The notes: generated from the sequence alone by a model not told the origin. DNA of 8,577 bases from an uncultured Verrucomicrobiales bacterium (GCA_946480965.1 CAMLMI010000192.1:1-8577); one strand, 5' to 3'; counted from the stretch's first letter, positions 1 through 6,290 are shown. Numbers and translations are program-made.

Positions 1-6
1 TCCCGC

Positions 7-522
7 ATGGATGCCGAACACCACGACTGGGCCCGCCAGGCCCTGCGTGACCACGAAGGTCCGCTGCTGCGCTACGCCGTGTCGCTCACCGGCGACCTGG
101 AGGCGGCGCGCGACGCCGTGCAGGACACCTTCCTCCGGCTCTTCGAGCAGGAGCCGGGCGCGGTCGAAGGCCGGTTGGCCCCGTGGCTCTTCACCGTGTG
201 CCGGAACCGGGTTCTCGACCGCTTTCGAAAGGAGCATCGCATGAGCCCGCTCGACGACGAACAGTCCGGAAACCTCCCCGCGCCGGAACCCACGCCCGCC
301 GCTTCGGCCGAACAAAGCGACCACGCCGCCGCCGTCCAGCGGTTGCTCGAAGGATTGCCCGCGAACCAGCAGGATGTCGTGCGGCTGAAGTTCCAGAACC
401 AGCTTTCCTACGAGGAGATCGCCGCCGTGACCCGCCTGAGCGTGAGCAACGTTGGTTTCCTCCTCCACACCGCCCTCAAGACCCTGCGCCAACGCATGGC
501 CGCGCTGGAAACCACCCGCTGA
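7..522 (+). CDS. ECF-type RNA polymerase sigma factor (sigma-70 family)
   Basis: The 171-residue protein has the two-domain layout and length of an ECF sigma factor, which directs RNA polymerase to a specific promoter set. Region 2 covers about residues 15-80: DAVQDTFLRLFEQ (36-48) matches region 2.2, and APWLFTVCRNRVLDRFRKEH (58-77) matches the -10-recognising regions 2.3/2.4. A short Pro/Ala-rich linker (about 85-105) leads to region 4 (about 108-163). There, LPANQQDVVRLKF and LSYEEIAAVTRLSVSNV form the helix-turn-helix that reads the -35 element. The ATG at 7 is the first in frame, but only six bases precede it, so an upstream start outside the window cannot be excluded. The next gene begins 12 bases after the stop and encodes an anti-sigma-like N-terminus, so the two are probably cotranscribed and act as a pair. 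The family is certain; the ECF subgroup and target promoters are not known. Confidence 0.93.
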   Translation: MDAEHHDWARQALRDHEGPLLRYAVSLTGDLEAARDAVQDTFLRLFEQEPGAVEGRLAPWLFTVCRNRVLDRFRKEHRMSPLDDEQSGNLPAPEPTPAASAEQSDHAAAVQRLLEGLPANQQDVVRLKFQNQLSYEEIAAVTRLSVSNVGFLLHTALKTLRQRMAALETTR

Positions 523-528
523 AAGGAG
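522..528 (+). promoter_or_regulatory. Strong Shine-Dalgarno site of the VWA gene
   Basis: AAAGGAG lies six bases before the ATG at 535 and overlaps the last base of the sigma factor stop codon. It fixes the start of the VWA gene and supports cotranslation with the sigma factor. It is the only strong Shine-Dalgarno sequence seen before any gene in the window. Confidence 0.8.
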
Positions 529-534
529 AACGCC

Positions 535-2691
535 ATGAACATCGACGATCCCAAGCTGACCGCCTACGCCCTCGGCGAACTCCCGCCCGAAGAACGCGCC
601 GAGATCGAGGCCGCCCTCGCCCAATCGCCGGAACTCCGCGCCGAAGTGGAGGCGATGCGTGCCGCGGCGCGGCAGCTCGACGTGGTTTTCCAGACGGAAG
701 AGGAACCCGTGCTGACGGCCGAACAATCGCGGCGATTGGCCGCAGCGATGCGGACGGCGGAGGAAGAGGCTCCGCCCATGAGTTTCTTGGATCGTTGGCG
801 TTGGTTGATCTGGAGCGGGGGAAGCGTCTGCGCGGTCTTGGTGTTGGCCGGGATGCTTTTGCCGAGTTTGGCCAAGAGCAAAGCCAGGTCTCACAAGGCG
901 GCCACTTCGATCTCAGAGCCCCGGAGGGACGTAGAGGGACTTTCTTCTTCTGACATCGGGAGTCCAGCGTTGACGGTCAAAGATCTCAGTTCCAGTGAGC
1001 TGCCCGCTGTTGAGCCGTCTCACCGGGTGCAGAGGCCTAATGAGAGAACGGGAGGACGGAGATTGACCCGAGAGGACATACAGTTGGCAGCGGACTCTTA
1101 TTCCTCATTCTCGCCACAACTTTTGGTCGATGGGCGACCGGTGGAACAGGCCGATTTGGAACTCCTTTTGAAGAGCTCACAAGGCAGGCAATCCCGAGCC
1201 GAGGGCGAAGGAGGAGAGAGTTATTCCAAACAAAACGAAACGTCCTGGAAGACTCCGCGCAACGAGCCTTTGTCCACCTTCGCCGCCGATGTCGATACGG
1301 CCAGCTACAGCAATGTCCGCCGCTTCCTCGCGGGCGGTGCGTTGCCGCCGGCCGACGCCGTGCGGGTCGAGGAGCTGGTGAACTACTTCCGCTACGACTA
1401 TCCCGCGCCGAAAGGGGACCAGCCGTTCTCCGTGAACGTGGAGGCGGCCGGTTGCCCGTGGGCTCCGGAGCACCGGCTCGTCCGCATCGGCTTGAAGGGG
1501 CGCGAGGTGCCGACCGCGTCCCGGCCCCGGGCCAATCTCGTCTTCCTCGTCGATGGCAGCGGCTCCATGTCGGACGAGAACAAGCTCCCGCTGGTGAAGC
1601 GTTCGCTGAAGCTGTTGGTCGCACAGATGGACGAGCGCGACACCATTGCCCTCGTGGTCTATGCCGGAAGCGCAGGCGTGGCGTTGTCGCCGACTTCGGC
1701 CGCGAACCGACGGGCCATCGAGCAGGCGATCGACCGGTTGGAAGCGGGCGGTTCCACCCACGGCAGCGCCGGCATCCAGAAAGCCTACGAGCTGGCGGCG
1801 GAACGCTTCGTGAAGGGCGGGATCAACCGCGTGGTGCTCTGCTCCGACGGCGACTTCAACGTGGGGATCACCAGCCGCGAGGCGTTGCTCGGCTTCATCA
1901 CCGAACGGGCCAAGACCGGCGTCTTCCTGAGCGTGCTCGGCTACGGCATGGGCAATCTGAAGGACGACACGATGGAGCTCCTGGCCGACAAGGGGAACGG
2001 CAACTACGTCTACATCGATTCCCTTTCGGAGGCGCGCCGCGTGCTGGTGGAGCAGATGAGCGGCACGCTCCAGACCATCGCGCAGGACGTGAAGATCCAG
2101 GTGGAGTTCAATCCCGGCCGTGTCGCCCGCTATCGCCTCATCGGCTACGAGAACCGGCTGCTGGCGGCGAAGGACTTCAATGACGACACCAAGGACGCCG
2201 GGGAGATCGGCGCGGGCCACACCGTAACTGCGCTCTACGAAGTGGTGCCCGTCGGCGCGCGGGAACCGAACGGGGCGGTCGATCCGCTGCGGTATCAGGT
2301 GAACCCTTACTCCAAGGGCCCAATGCTGAAGGTCAATCCCGAGGACGAGGTAGATCGCGCCAGCCTGTCCTCCAAGGCCAGTTCGCCGGAGCTGCTCTTC
2401 GTGAAGCTTCGTTACCAGCAGCCCGGCGGCAGCCCCAGCCGCCTGATCGAACAGCCGGTGGTGGATGGCGGACGTTCTCTGGCGCAGGCCTCGACCGACT
2501 TCAAGTTCGCCGCCGCCGTGGCGGGCTTCGGACAGAAGCTCCGGCAATCGCCGCACGTGAGCGGCTGGAGTTGGCGCGCCGTGGCCGATCTGGCGGAGCA
2601 GGGATTGGGACGTGGGGCGGACGCCAGCCGCACGGAGTTCATCGACCTGGTGCAGCGGGCCGAAGACGCGGCAGCAAAGGCGGGAAGGTAG
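535..2691 (+). CDS. Membrane-anchored anti-sigma-like / YfbK-type VWA domain protein
   Basis: This 718-residue protein is probably a membrane-bound regulator of the adjacent sigma factor. Residues 1-85 are acidic and helical (LTAYALGELPPEERAEIEAA) and resemble anti-sigma N-termini, but without the Cys/His zinc ligands of zf-HC2. One membrane helix spans about 90-112, so the rest is likely outside the cytoplasm. A low-complexity Ser/Arg-rich linker follows (about 113-243). Residues 245-290 (LSTFAADVDTASYSNVRRFL, LVNYFRYDYP) match the conserved block before VWA in YfbK-like proteins. The VWA domain covers about 333-510 with an intact metal site: D340-G-S342-G-S344, T408 and D438. Residues 515-714 match the YfbK C-terminal domain (former DUF3520), including DFKFAAAVAGFG. 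The linker DNA (about 890-1255) looks less GC-rich than its surroundings. The domain calls are firm. The anti-sigma role is inferred from context. Confidence 0.9.
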   Translation: MNIDDPKLTAYALGELPPEERAEIEAALAQSPELRAEVEAMRAAARQLDVVFQTEEEPVLTAEQSRRLAAAMRTAEEEAPPMSFLDRWRWLIWSGGSVCAVLVLAGMLLPSLAKSKARSHKAATSISEPRRDVEGLSSSDIGSPALTVKDLSSSELPAVEPSHRVQRPNERTGGRRLTREDIQLAADSYSSFSPQLLVDGRPVEQADLELLLKSSQGRQSRAEGEGGESYSKQNETSWKTPRNEPLSTFAADVDTASYSNVRRFLAGGALPPADAVRVEELVNYFRYDYPAPKGDQPFSVNVEAAGCPWAPEHRLVRIGLKGREVPTASRPRANLVFLVDGSGSMSDENKLPLVKRSLKLLVAQMDERDTIALVVYAGSAGVALSPTSAANRRAIEQAIDRLEAGGSTHGSAGIQKAYELAAERFVKGGINRVVLCSDGDFNVGITSREALLGFITERAKTGVFLSVLGYGMGNLKDDTMELLADKGNGNYVYIDSLSEARRVLVEQMSGTLQTIAQDVKIQVEFNPGRVARYRLIGYENRLLAAKDFNDDTKDAGEIGAGHTVTALYEVVPVGAREPNGAVDPLRYQVNPYSKGPMLKVNPEDEVDRASLSSKASSPELLFVKLRYQQPGGSPSRLIEQPVVDGGRSLAQASTDFKFAAAVAGFGQKLRQSPHVSGWSWRAVADLAEQGLGRGADASRTEFIDLVQRAEDAAAKAGR

Positions 2692-2954
2692 GCCGGCCCC
2701 CCCGTCTGTCCTGGGCACTGCCATTGAGCCTCCGATAGAGAGCCTCTCTCCTTTCCACGCGCTCACGGTTGAGCGGGCCGTTCAGCTCCGGTGATTCGAC
2801 CAGGGGAACCACGAAAGCAGGCGACCGACGCAGTCGGGAAGGACGCAGGGCTCCTTGGAGTAGGTTCCACGTCTTCCGCTTGGTCCGCGGGCCGTTGCTC
2901 GGTCCCCGTTTTCCAGCCTCGACCTTCGGCCGTCGGCTCCCATAAAAGCCCGGC
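2692..2954. other. Gap without a credible gene between the VWA gene and cdsA
   Basis: These 263 bases hold no convincing gene on either strand. Open frames here have no family resemblance and unnatural Arg/Pro-rich composition. A run of seven C follows the VWA stop, and there is a weak hairpin (AGAGA/TCTCT, near 2731-2743). I see no T-tract terminator and no clear -35/-10 pair, although a promoter for cdsA would be expected here. The minus-strand translation near 2757-2820 reads like an intergenic repeat (AFVVPLVESPELNGPLNRE), but this cannot be confirmed without other copies. Confidence 0.5.
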
Positions 2955-3884
2955 GTGTCCGCTCCGTCCCCAACACCGCCCGCCGCCGCGCCCGCGCCTT
3001 CCAAGGCGAAGGTCTTTGCGCGTCGGCTGACCAGTTCCCTGATCCTGTGGACGGTGGTGTTGACGGCGCTCTTCTCCGGGAACCCGCTCGTTTCCGGCTG
3101 GGTCTTCGCGGCCTTCATGAGCTTCCTCGCGGTCACTGGCCTGATCGAGTTCTACGGGATGGTGGAGAAGCGCGGGCTCGTCTGCTTCAAATACTGGGGC
3201 ATCGCGGCGGGCGTGCTGCTGATGCTCGCCACGTTCATCCGGTCCTCCGGGCTGTTCTTCGACGCGGGCGGTCCCAGCGGCGCGGCGGACTTCGAGGCGG
3301 TCATCCTCATCGTCTTTGTGCTGGGGCTGTGCGTGCGGCAGTTCGTCTCCAGGAGCAACACCGCCGGACTTCTAGCCATCTCCACCACGCTCTTCGGCCT
3401 GATGTATGTGCCGTGGCTGCTGAACTTCATCCAGAAGATCGAGTTCTTCCCCGTGCCCGGCGTGCAGGGGAACTTCTACATCCTCTACTTCGTGCTGGTG
3501 ACCAAGTTCAGCGACATGGGCGCCTACCTCGTGGGCTCGCTCATCGGCAAACACAAGATGATTCCCCGGATCAGCCCGGGGAAGACCTGGGAAGGCTTCT
3601 TCGGTGCCATCGTCATCTCCACCGGCGCGAGCCTGCTCTTCGCGCATCTGGCCGGCGACCGGCTCTACGGGATGAACTGGATGCACGCCCTCATCCTTGG
3701 CGTCGTTCTCAGCGTGTCCGCCGTGATCGGCGACCTGATCGAATCCCTCTTCAAGCGCGAGGCCGGGGTGAAGGATTCCGGAAAACTGTTCCCCGGCATC
3801 GGCGGCATCCTTGACCTGCTCGACAGCCTGCTCTTCAACGCGCCGCTCATGTATCTCTACCTCCGCCATGTGCTCACGCCGTGA
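2955..3884 (+). CDS. cdsA: Phosphatidate cytidylyltransferase (CDP-diacylglycerol synthase)
   Basis: This integral membrane enzyme makes CDP-diacylglycerol from phosphatidate and CTP, the branch point of phospholipid synthesis. Of 309 residues, the first 20 are a Pro/Ala-rich cytoplasmic tail; several hydrophobic segments follow (about 28-40, 46-66, 79-93, 112-127, 134-156, 173-183, 214-231, 243-260). Family motifs are clear: KFSDMGAYLVGSLIGKHK (184-201) with ISPGKTWEG (206-214), and the signature SLFKR (264-268), KD (273-274), PGIGG (280-284), D287 and D290. The usual signature has PxHGG followed by LDR; here His is Ile282 and Arg is Leu288. The GTG at 2955 is the earliest possible start, since a TAA lies in frame at 2943-2945, but no Shine-Dalgarno precedes it. 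dxr follows on the same strand, a common pairing, here separated by a palindromic element. uppS, often upstream, is absent. Confidence 0.95.
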   Translation: MSAPSPTPPAAAPAPSKAKVFARRLTSSLILWTVVLTALFSGNPLVSGWVFAAFMSFLAVTGLIEFYGMVEKRGLVCFKYWGIAAGVLLMLATFIRSSGLFFDAGGPSGAADFEAVILIVFVLGLCVRQFVSRSNTAGLLAISTTLFGLMYVPWLLNFIQKIEFFPVPGVQGNFYILYFVLVTKFSDMGAYLVGSLIGKHKMIPRISPGKTWEGFFGAIVISTGASLLFAHLAGDRLYGMNWMHALILGVVLSVSAVIGDLIESLFKREAGVKDSGKLFPGIGGILDLLDSLLFNAPLMYLYLRHVLTP

Positions 3885-3892
3885 CCCGGAGG

Positions 3893-3922
3893 AACCACGA
3901 ATGAACACAAAGAGACACGAAT
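3893..3922 (+). repeat. Left outer arm: three decamers of the CACGAAT type
   Basis: After AAC, the arm reads as ten-base steps beginning at 3896, 3906 and 3916: CACGAATGAA, CACAAAGAGA, CACGAATCAT (the last runs to 3925). The right arm at 4204-4233 is its inverted partner, with 26 of 30 positions matching. The arm begins 8 bases after the cdsA stop. Confidence 0.8.
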
Positions 3923-3958
3923 CATTCGGAGGGATGACGCAATGTCATTGGTGGCAGG

Positions 3959-4057
3959 ACCCACCCCTGACCCCTCCCAGGAGGGGATTCATTAAACCAG
4001 CGAGGACGCTCTTTGGCGCTGCGCGAGTTCCCCTCCTGGGAGGGGTCAGGGGTGGGT
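3959..4057. repeat. Perfect 29-bp inverted repeat with 41-base loop
   Basis: Positions 3959-3987 and 4029-4057 are perfect reverse complements, starting ACCCACCCCTGACCCCTCCC on the left. The C-rich arm also contains its own short palindrome (CCCCTCC...GGAGGGG), so several foldings compete. Translated shadows read PPLTPPRRG and LLGGVRGG. I recognise this peptide pair from spurious small ORFs in many bacterial genomes, which suggests a widespread REP-like repeat. No REP-associated transposase is nearby. Confidence 0.88.
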
Positions 4058-4115
4058 TCCCTTCAACCAATCCTTGGGCGCCAGGGTTCGCAACGGCGAA
4101 CAGGTCGTTCGGATC

Positions 4116-4186
4116 GACCGCAGAAAACGCCGACGACGCAGAAGTGGACCGGAAGCTCTTCTGCGTAATCGGCGTTTTCTGCGGTC
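4116..4186. repeat. 29-bp inverted repeat (27/29) with 13-base loop
   Basis: Arms at 4116-4144 and 4158-4186 are reverse complements except for two adjacent positions (CG on the left against TT). The left arm begins GACCGCAGAAAACGCCGACG. The short loop TGGACCGGAAGCT makes a stable RNA hairpin likely if the region is transcribed through from cdsA. No T-tract follows, so a classical intrinsic terminator is not supported. Confidence 0.85.
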
Positions 4187-4203
4187 TCCTCCGGTCCCTC
4201 CCC

Positions 4204-4233
4204 ATTCGTGTGTTTTCGTGTCCATTCGTGGTT
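4204..4233 (-). repeat. Right outer arm, inverted partner of 3893-3922
   Basis: On the minus strand it reads AAC followed by the ten-base steps CACGAATGGA, CACGAAAACA and CACGAATGGG (the last step runs to 4201). It ends 8 bases before the dxr ATG, so the region where ribosomes load on dxr lies within or beside a repeat arm. Confidence 0.8.
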
Positions 4234-4241
4234 TCCCCCGC

Positions 4242-5387
4242 ATGAAGAACGTCGTCCTCCTCGGTTCCACCGGCTCCATCGGCACCAGCACCATCAAGGT
4301 CGCGGAAGACCTGCCGGGTGAAGTGCGCCTCATCGGCTTGGCTGCCGGCGGCAACGCCGACCTACTGATCGAGCAGGCGAAGAAGTTCGGCGTAACCCAA
4401 GTCTCGATCAACGACCCGGCCAAGGTGAATTCGGTGAAAGCCGCGTTGGGCGCTTCGGCCGAAGTCCACTGCGGCAACGAAGGACTGCTCAAGCTCGCCA
4501 CCTTGCCCGAGGCCGACATTGTGCTCATCGCCATCGTCGGCACCGCCGGGCTTCAACCCGCGTTGGCCGCCATCCGCGCGGGCAAGGACATCGCCGTCGC
4601 CTCCAAGGAAATCCTCGTGATGGCCGGCGAGATCGTCATGGGCGAAGCCCGCAAACACGGCGTGAAGGTGCTGGCCGTGGACAGCGAACATTCCGCCATC
4701 TTCCAGTGCCTCGACGGCAAGCCGTCCTCCAGCGTCCGCAATCTCTGGCTGACCGCATCCGGCGGCCCCTTCCGCGACCAGGCGCTTTGGCCCAGGGAAA
4801 AGTTCGCCGAGATCACCTTGGAAAAGGCCCTCAAGCACCCGAGCTGGGTCATGGGCCGCAAGATCACGATCGACAGCGCCACGCTCTTCAACAAAGGGCT
4901 GGAGATGATCGAGGCCCGGTGGCTCTTCGACGTCGAGATGGCCCGGGTGAAGGTCGTGGTCCATCCCCAGAGCATCGTCCACTCGATGGTCGAGTTCGTG
5001 GACGGCTCCATCCTCGCGCAGATGTCCACGCCGGACATGTGCCTGCCGATCCAATACGCGCTGACCTACCCGGCGCGTTCCGGCAGCGACCGCGTCCAGA
5101 CGAACTTCGCCGGGATTGGCACCCTCACCTTCGAGGAGCCGGACACCGACCGCTTCCCCTCGATCAACTTGGCCCGCAGGGCAGGGGAAGTGGGCGGAAC
5201 TTTGCCCGCCGTCTTCAACGCCGCCAACGAAGTGGCCGTGGACTTGTTCATCCAACGCCGGATCAGCTTCCCGCAAATCACGAGCACCGTCGCCACCGTG
5301 ATGGACCGCCACCCAGTCGTCGCGCATCCGACGCTGGAGCAGATCCTGGCCGCGGACAAATGGGCGCGCGAAACGGCGGCCAGGTGA
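4242..5387 (+). CDS. dxr: 1-deoxy-D-xylulose 5-phosphate reductoisomerase
   Basis: Dxr converts 1-deoxy-D-xylulose 5-phosphate to 2-C-methyl-D-erythritol 4-phosphate with NADPH, the committed step of the MEP isoprenoid pathway, in the cytoplasm. The 381-residue product has a normal length. GSTGSIG (8-14) is the NADPH-binding loop. The metal and substrate residues are complete: D147-S148-E149, S173 in ASGGPF, H199 in KHPSW, and N217-K218 with E221 in FNKGLE. HPQSIVHSMVEF (241-252) and NAANEVA (326-332) are further family blocks. The usual Asn in the LANKE block is Ser here (ASKE, 120-123). The ATG at 4242 is chosen because it places the NADPH loop at the usual distance from the N-terminus. The frame is open further upstream, but that stretch is palindromic repeat. 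No Shine-Dalgarno is visible. rseP, a frequent downstream neighbour, is absent. Confidence 0.96.
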   Translation: MKNVVLLGSTGSIGTSTIKVAEDLPGEVRLIGLAAGGNADLLIEQAKKFGVTQVSINDPAKVNSVKAALGASAEVHCGNEGLLKLATLPEADIVLIAIVGTAGLQPALAAIRAGKDIAVASKEILVMAGEIVMGEARKHGVKVLAVDSEHSAIFQCLDGKPSSSVRNLWLTASGGPFRDQALWPREKFAEITLEKALKHPSWVMGRKITIDSATLFNKGLEMIEARWLFDVEMARVKVVVHPQSIVHSMVEFVDGSILAQMSTPDMCLPIQYALTYPARSGSDRVQTNFAGIGTLTFEEPDTDRFPSINLARRAGEVGGTLPAVFNAANEVAVDLFIQRRISFPQITSTVATVMDRHPVVAHPTLEQILAADKWARETAAR

Positions 5388-6049
5388 TGCGCCGCCGCTT
5401 GGGCAGTGAACGGGTAGCGGTGGCGGTTGAAGGTCTGTATTCGGCTTTCGCCGACGTTCCCAAACCGTCGGGGATCGAGGGCTGTCCCTGCTGCATCGAA
5501 CGGAAAAACACGGATGTGCTCCTCGCCAAGCCGTTGCGGACGCTGTCTCCAGACGAACTGTCCAACTATGCGGCTTCGGCATTCCTTACGGTCGGTTCAA
5601 GCGCGGATTACCTGTATTTCCTCCCGCGCATTCTTGAGATCCTGGTGGCTTGCCCCGTGTGGTGGCCTGACCCGGAGGTGGTCGGCAAAGCCATCTCTGC
5701 AGCGGGCCACGCAGATTGGCCCGAACGGAAAAAAGCCGCTTTGGCGGAATACATTGATGCCGTTTGGTCCGAGATGCTGGACGGGCCGGAGGCCAGACGC
5801 GACATGGACACTTGGATCTGCTTTGCCGGACGTGTTCCGGTTCGGGTGACACCGCTTTTGGAGCGATTATTGGAGCGGCCGAAACGGTTGGTCGATCTCT
5901 ACGAGGTGAACAGCCAGACCCTGATCGAGGGCCGTTTGAGCAATGGCTTCTGGGACGAAGTTTCCGAAGAGCATGACAGAATCGTGGAATGGCTCCGCTC
6001 GCCTGCGGTCCAAGCCGTGATCAACCGGGCCTACGGGCTCCTTTCGTAG
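5387..6049 (+). CDS. Uncharacterised protein with N-terminal CPCC motif
   Basis: I cannot assign a function to this 220-residue protein. Its ATG shares a base with the dxr stop (TGATG), which implies translational coupling. A GTG at 5420 is an alternative start. Near the N-terminus EGCPCCIERK (31-40) clusters Cys33, Cys35 and Cys36; other cysteines are near 89 and 144. Then come PLRTLSPDELSNYAASAFLT (49-68) and DYLYFLPRILEIL (74-86). The rest is mostly helical with many Trp residues, and there is no signal peptide or membrane helix. From memory, small hypothetical proteins of mixed bacteria share this order: a CPCC motif, a PLRxLxxxELxxYA segment, then xFLPRxLELL. I take it to be a real conserved family. 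The three clustered Cys could bind metal, but no second pair is obvious. Confidence 0.8.
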   Translation: MRRRLGSERVAVAVEGLYSAFADVPKPSGIEGCPCCIERKNTDVLLAKPLRTLSPDELSNYAASAFLTVGSSADYLYFLPRILEILVACPVWWPDPEVVGKAISAAGHADWPERKKAALAEYIDAVWSEMLDGPEARRDMDTWICFAGRVPVRVTPLLERLLERPKRLVDLYEVNSQTLIEGRLSNGFWDEVSEEHDRIVEWLRSPAVQAVINRAYGLLS

Positions 6050-6290
6050 GGAGGGATTCGCCAGGGCGGAAAAAACGCGGGTGATTGGCAACGGACTGGG
6101 CGTATGGCTTCAAGAGATTGTTCACGCGAGGTGGAGTCTTGCGATGAGCGGGAGGATGCTTGAGGGGGCGGGAGGTGTTGATCTTGCGGCCCCGCCGTTC
6201 CGGCTCCTACACGCATGAACAACCTCCGAGAACATCGCGGCTGACCAGACCCTGCCCTAGCTTTGCTGATCGCCTATGCTTTCGTCCCGG
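6050..6290. other. Gap between convergent genes
   Basis: These 241 bases separate the converging CPCC gene and fumarase beta gene. I see no gene with family resemblance on either strand; the short open frames here have no ribosome site or recognisable content. An A6 tract at 6071-6076 (GCGGAAAAAACGC) would be a T6 run on the minus strand, but no clear hairpin precedes it there. A terminator for either gene is expected here but not demonstrated. Confidence 0.5.

Larger units (their letters stand above)
3893..4233. repeat. Compound nested palindromic intergenic element
   Basis: Almost the whole cdsA-dxr gap consists of inverted repeats. Two outer arms (3893-3922 and 4204-4233, 26 of 30 identical in opposite orientation) enclose two large internal stem-loops (3959-4057 and 4116-4186). 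Smaller perfect stems lie between them: ATGAC/GTCAT at 3934-3948 and GTTCGC/GCGAAC at 4086-4101. No transposase is encoded. The layout looks like several repeat families nested inside one another, not one transposon. The element ends 8 bases before the dxr ATG. It is left as non-coding because its open frames exist on both strands and simply translate the palindromes. Confidence 0.85.

Noticed and set aside
183..953. Plus-strand open frame overlapping the sigma factor and VWA genes
   Set aside because: It is the shifted-frame shadow of two well-supported genes and is strongly Arg-rich.
1177..2766. Minus-strand open frame of 529 codons
   Set aside because: It is the antisense shadow of the VWA gene, with no recognisable domain and biased composition.
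3893..4233. CRISPR array
   Set aside because: The repeats are inverted, the spacing is irregular, and there are no uniform spacers or cas genes.
3893..4233. Insertion sequence or complete transposon
   Set aside because: It is too short, encodes no transposase, and shows no convincing target-site duplication.
4074..4241. In-frame N-terminal extension of dxr
   Set aside because: The 56 extra codons translate the palindromic repeat into Arg-rich sequence. The ATG at 4242 gives a normal Dxr N-terminus with the GSTGSIG loop at residue 8.
3811..4245. Open frames on both strands across the repeat element (PPLTPPRRG / LLGGVRGG shadows)
   Set aside because: The two strands give mirrored peptides because the DNA is palindromic. 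There is no start context and no protein-like composition.
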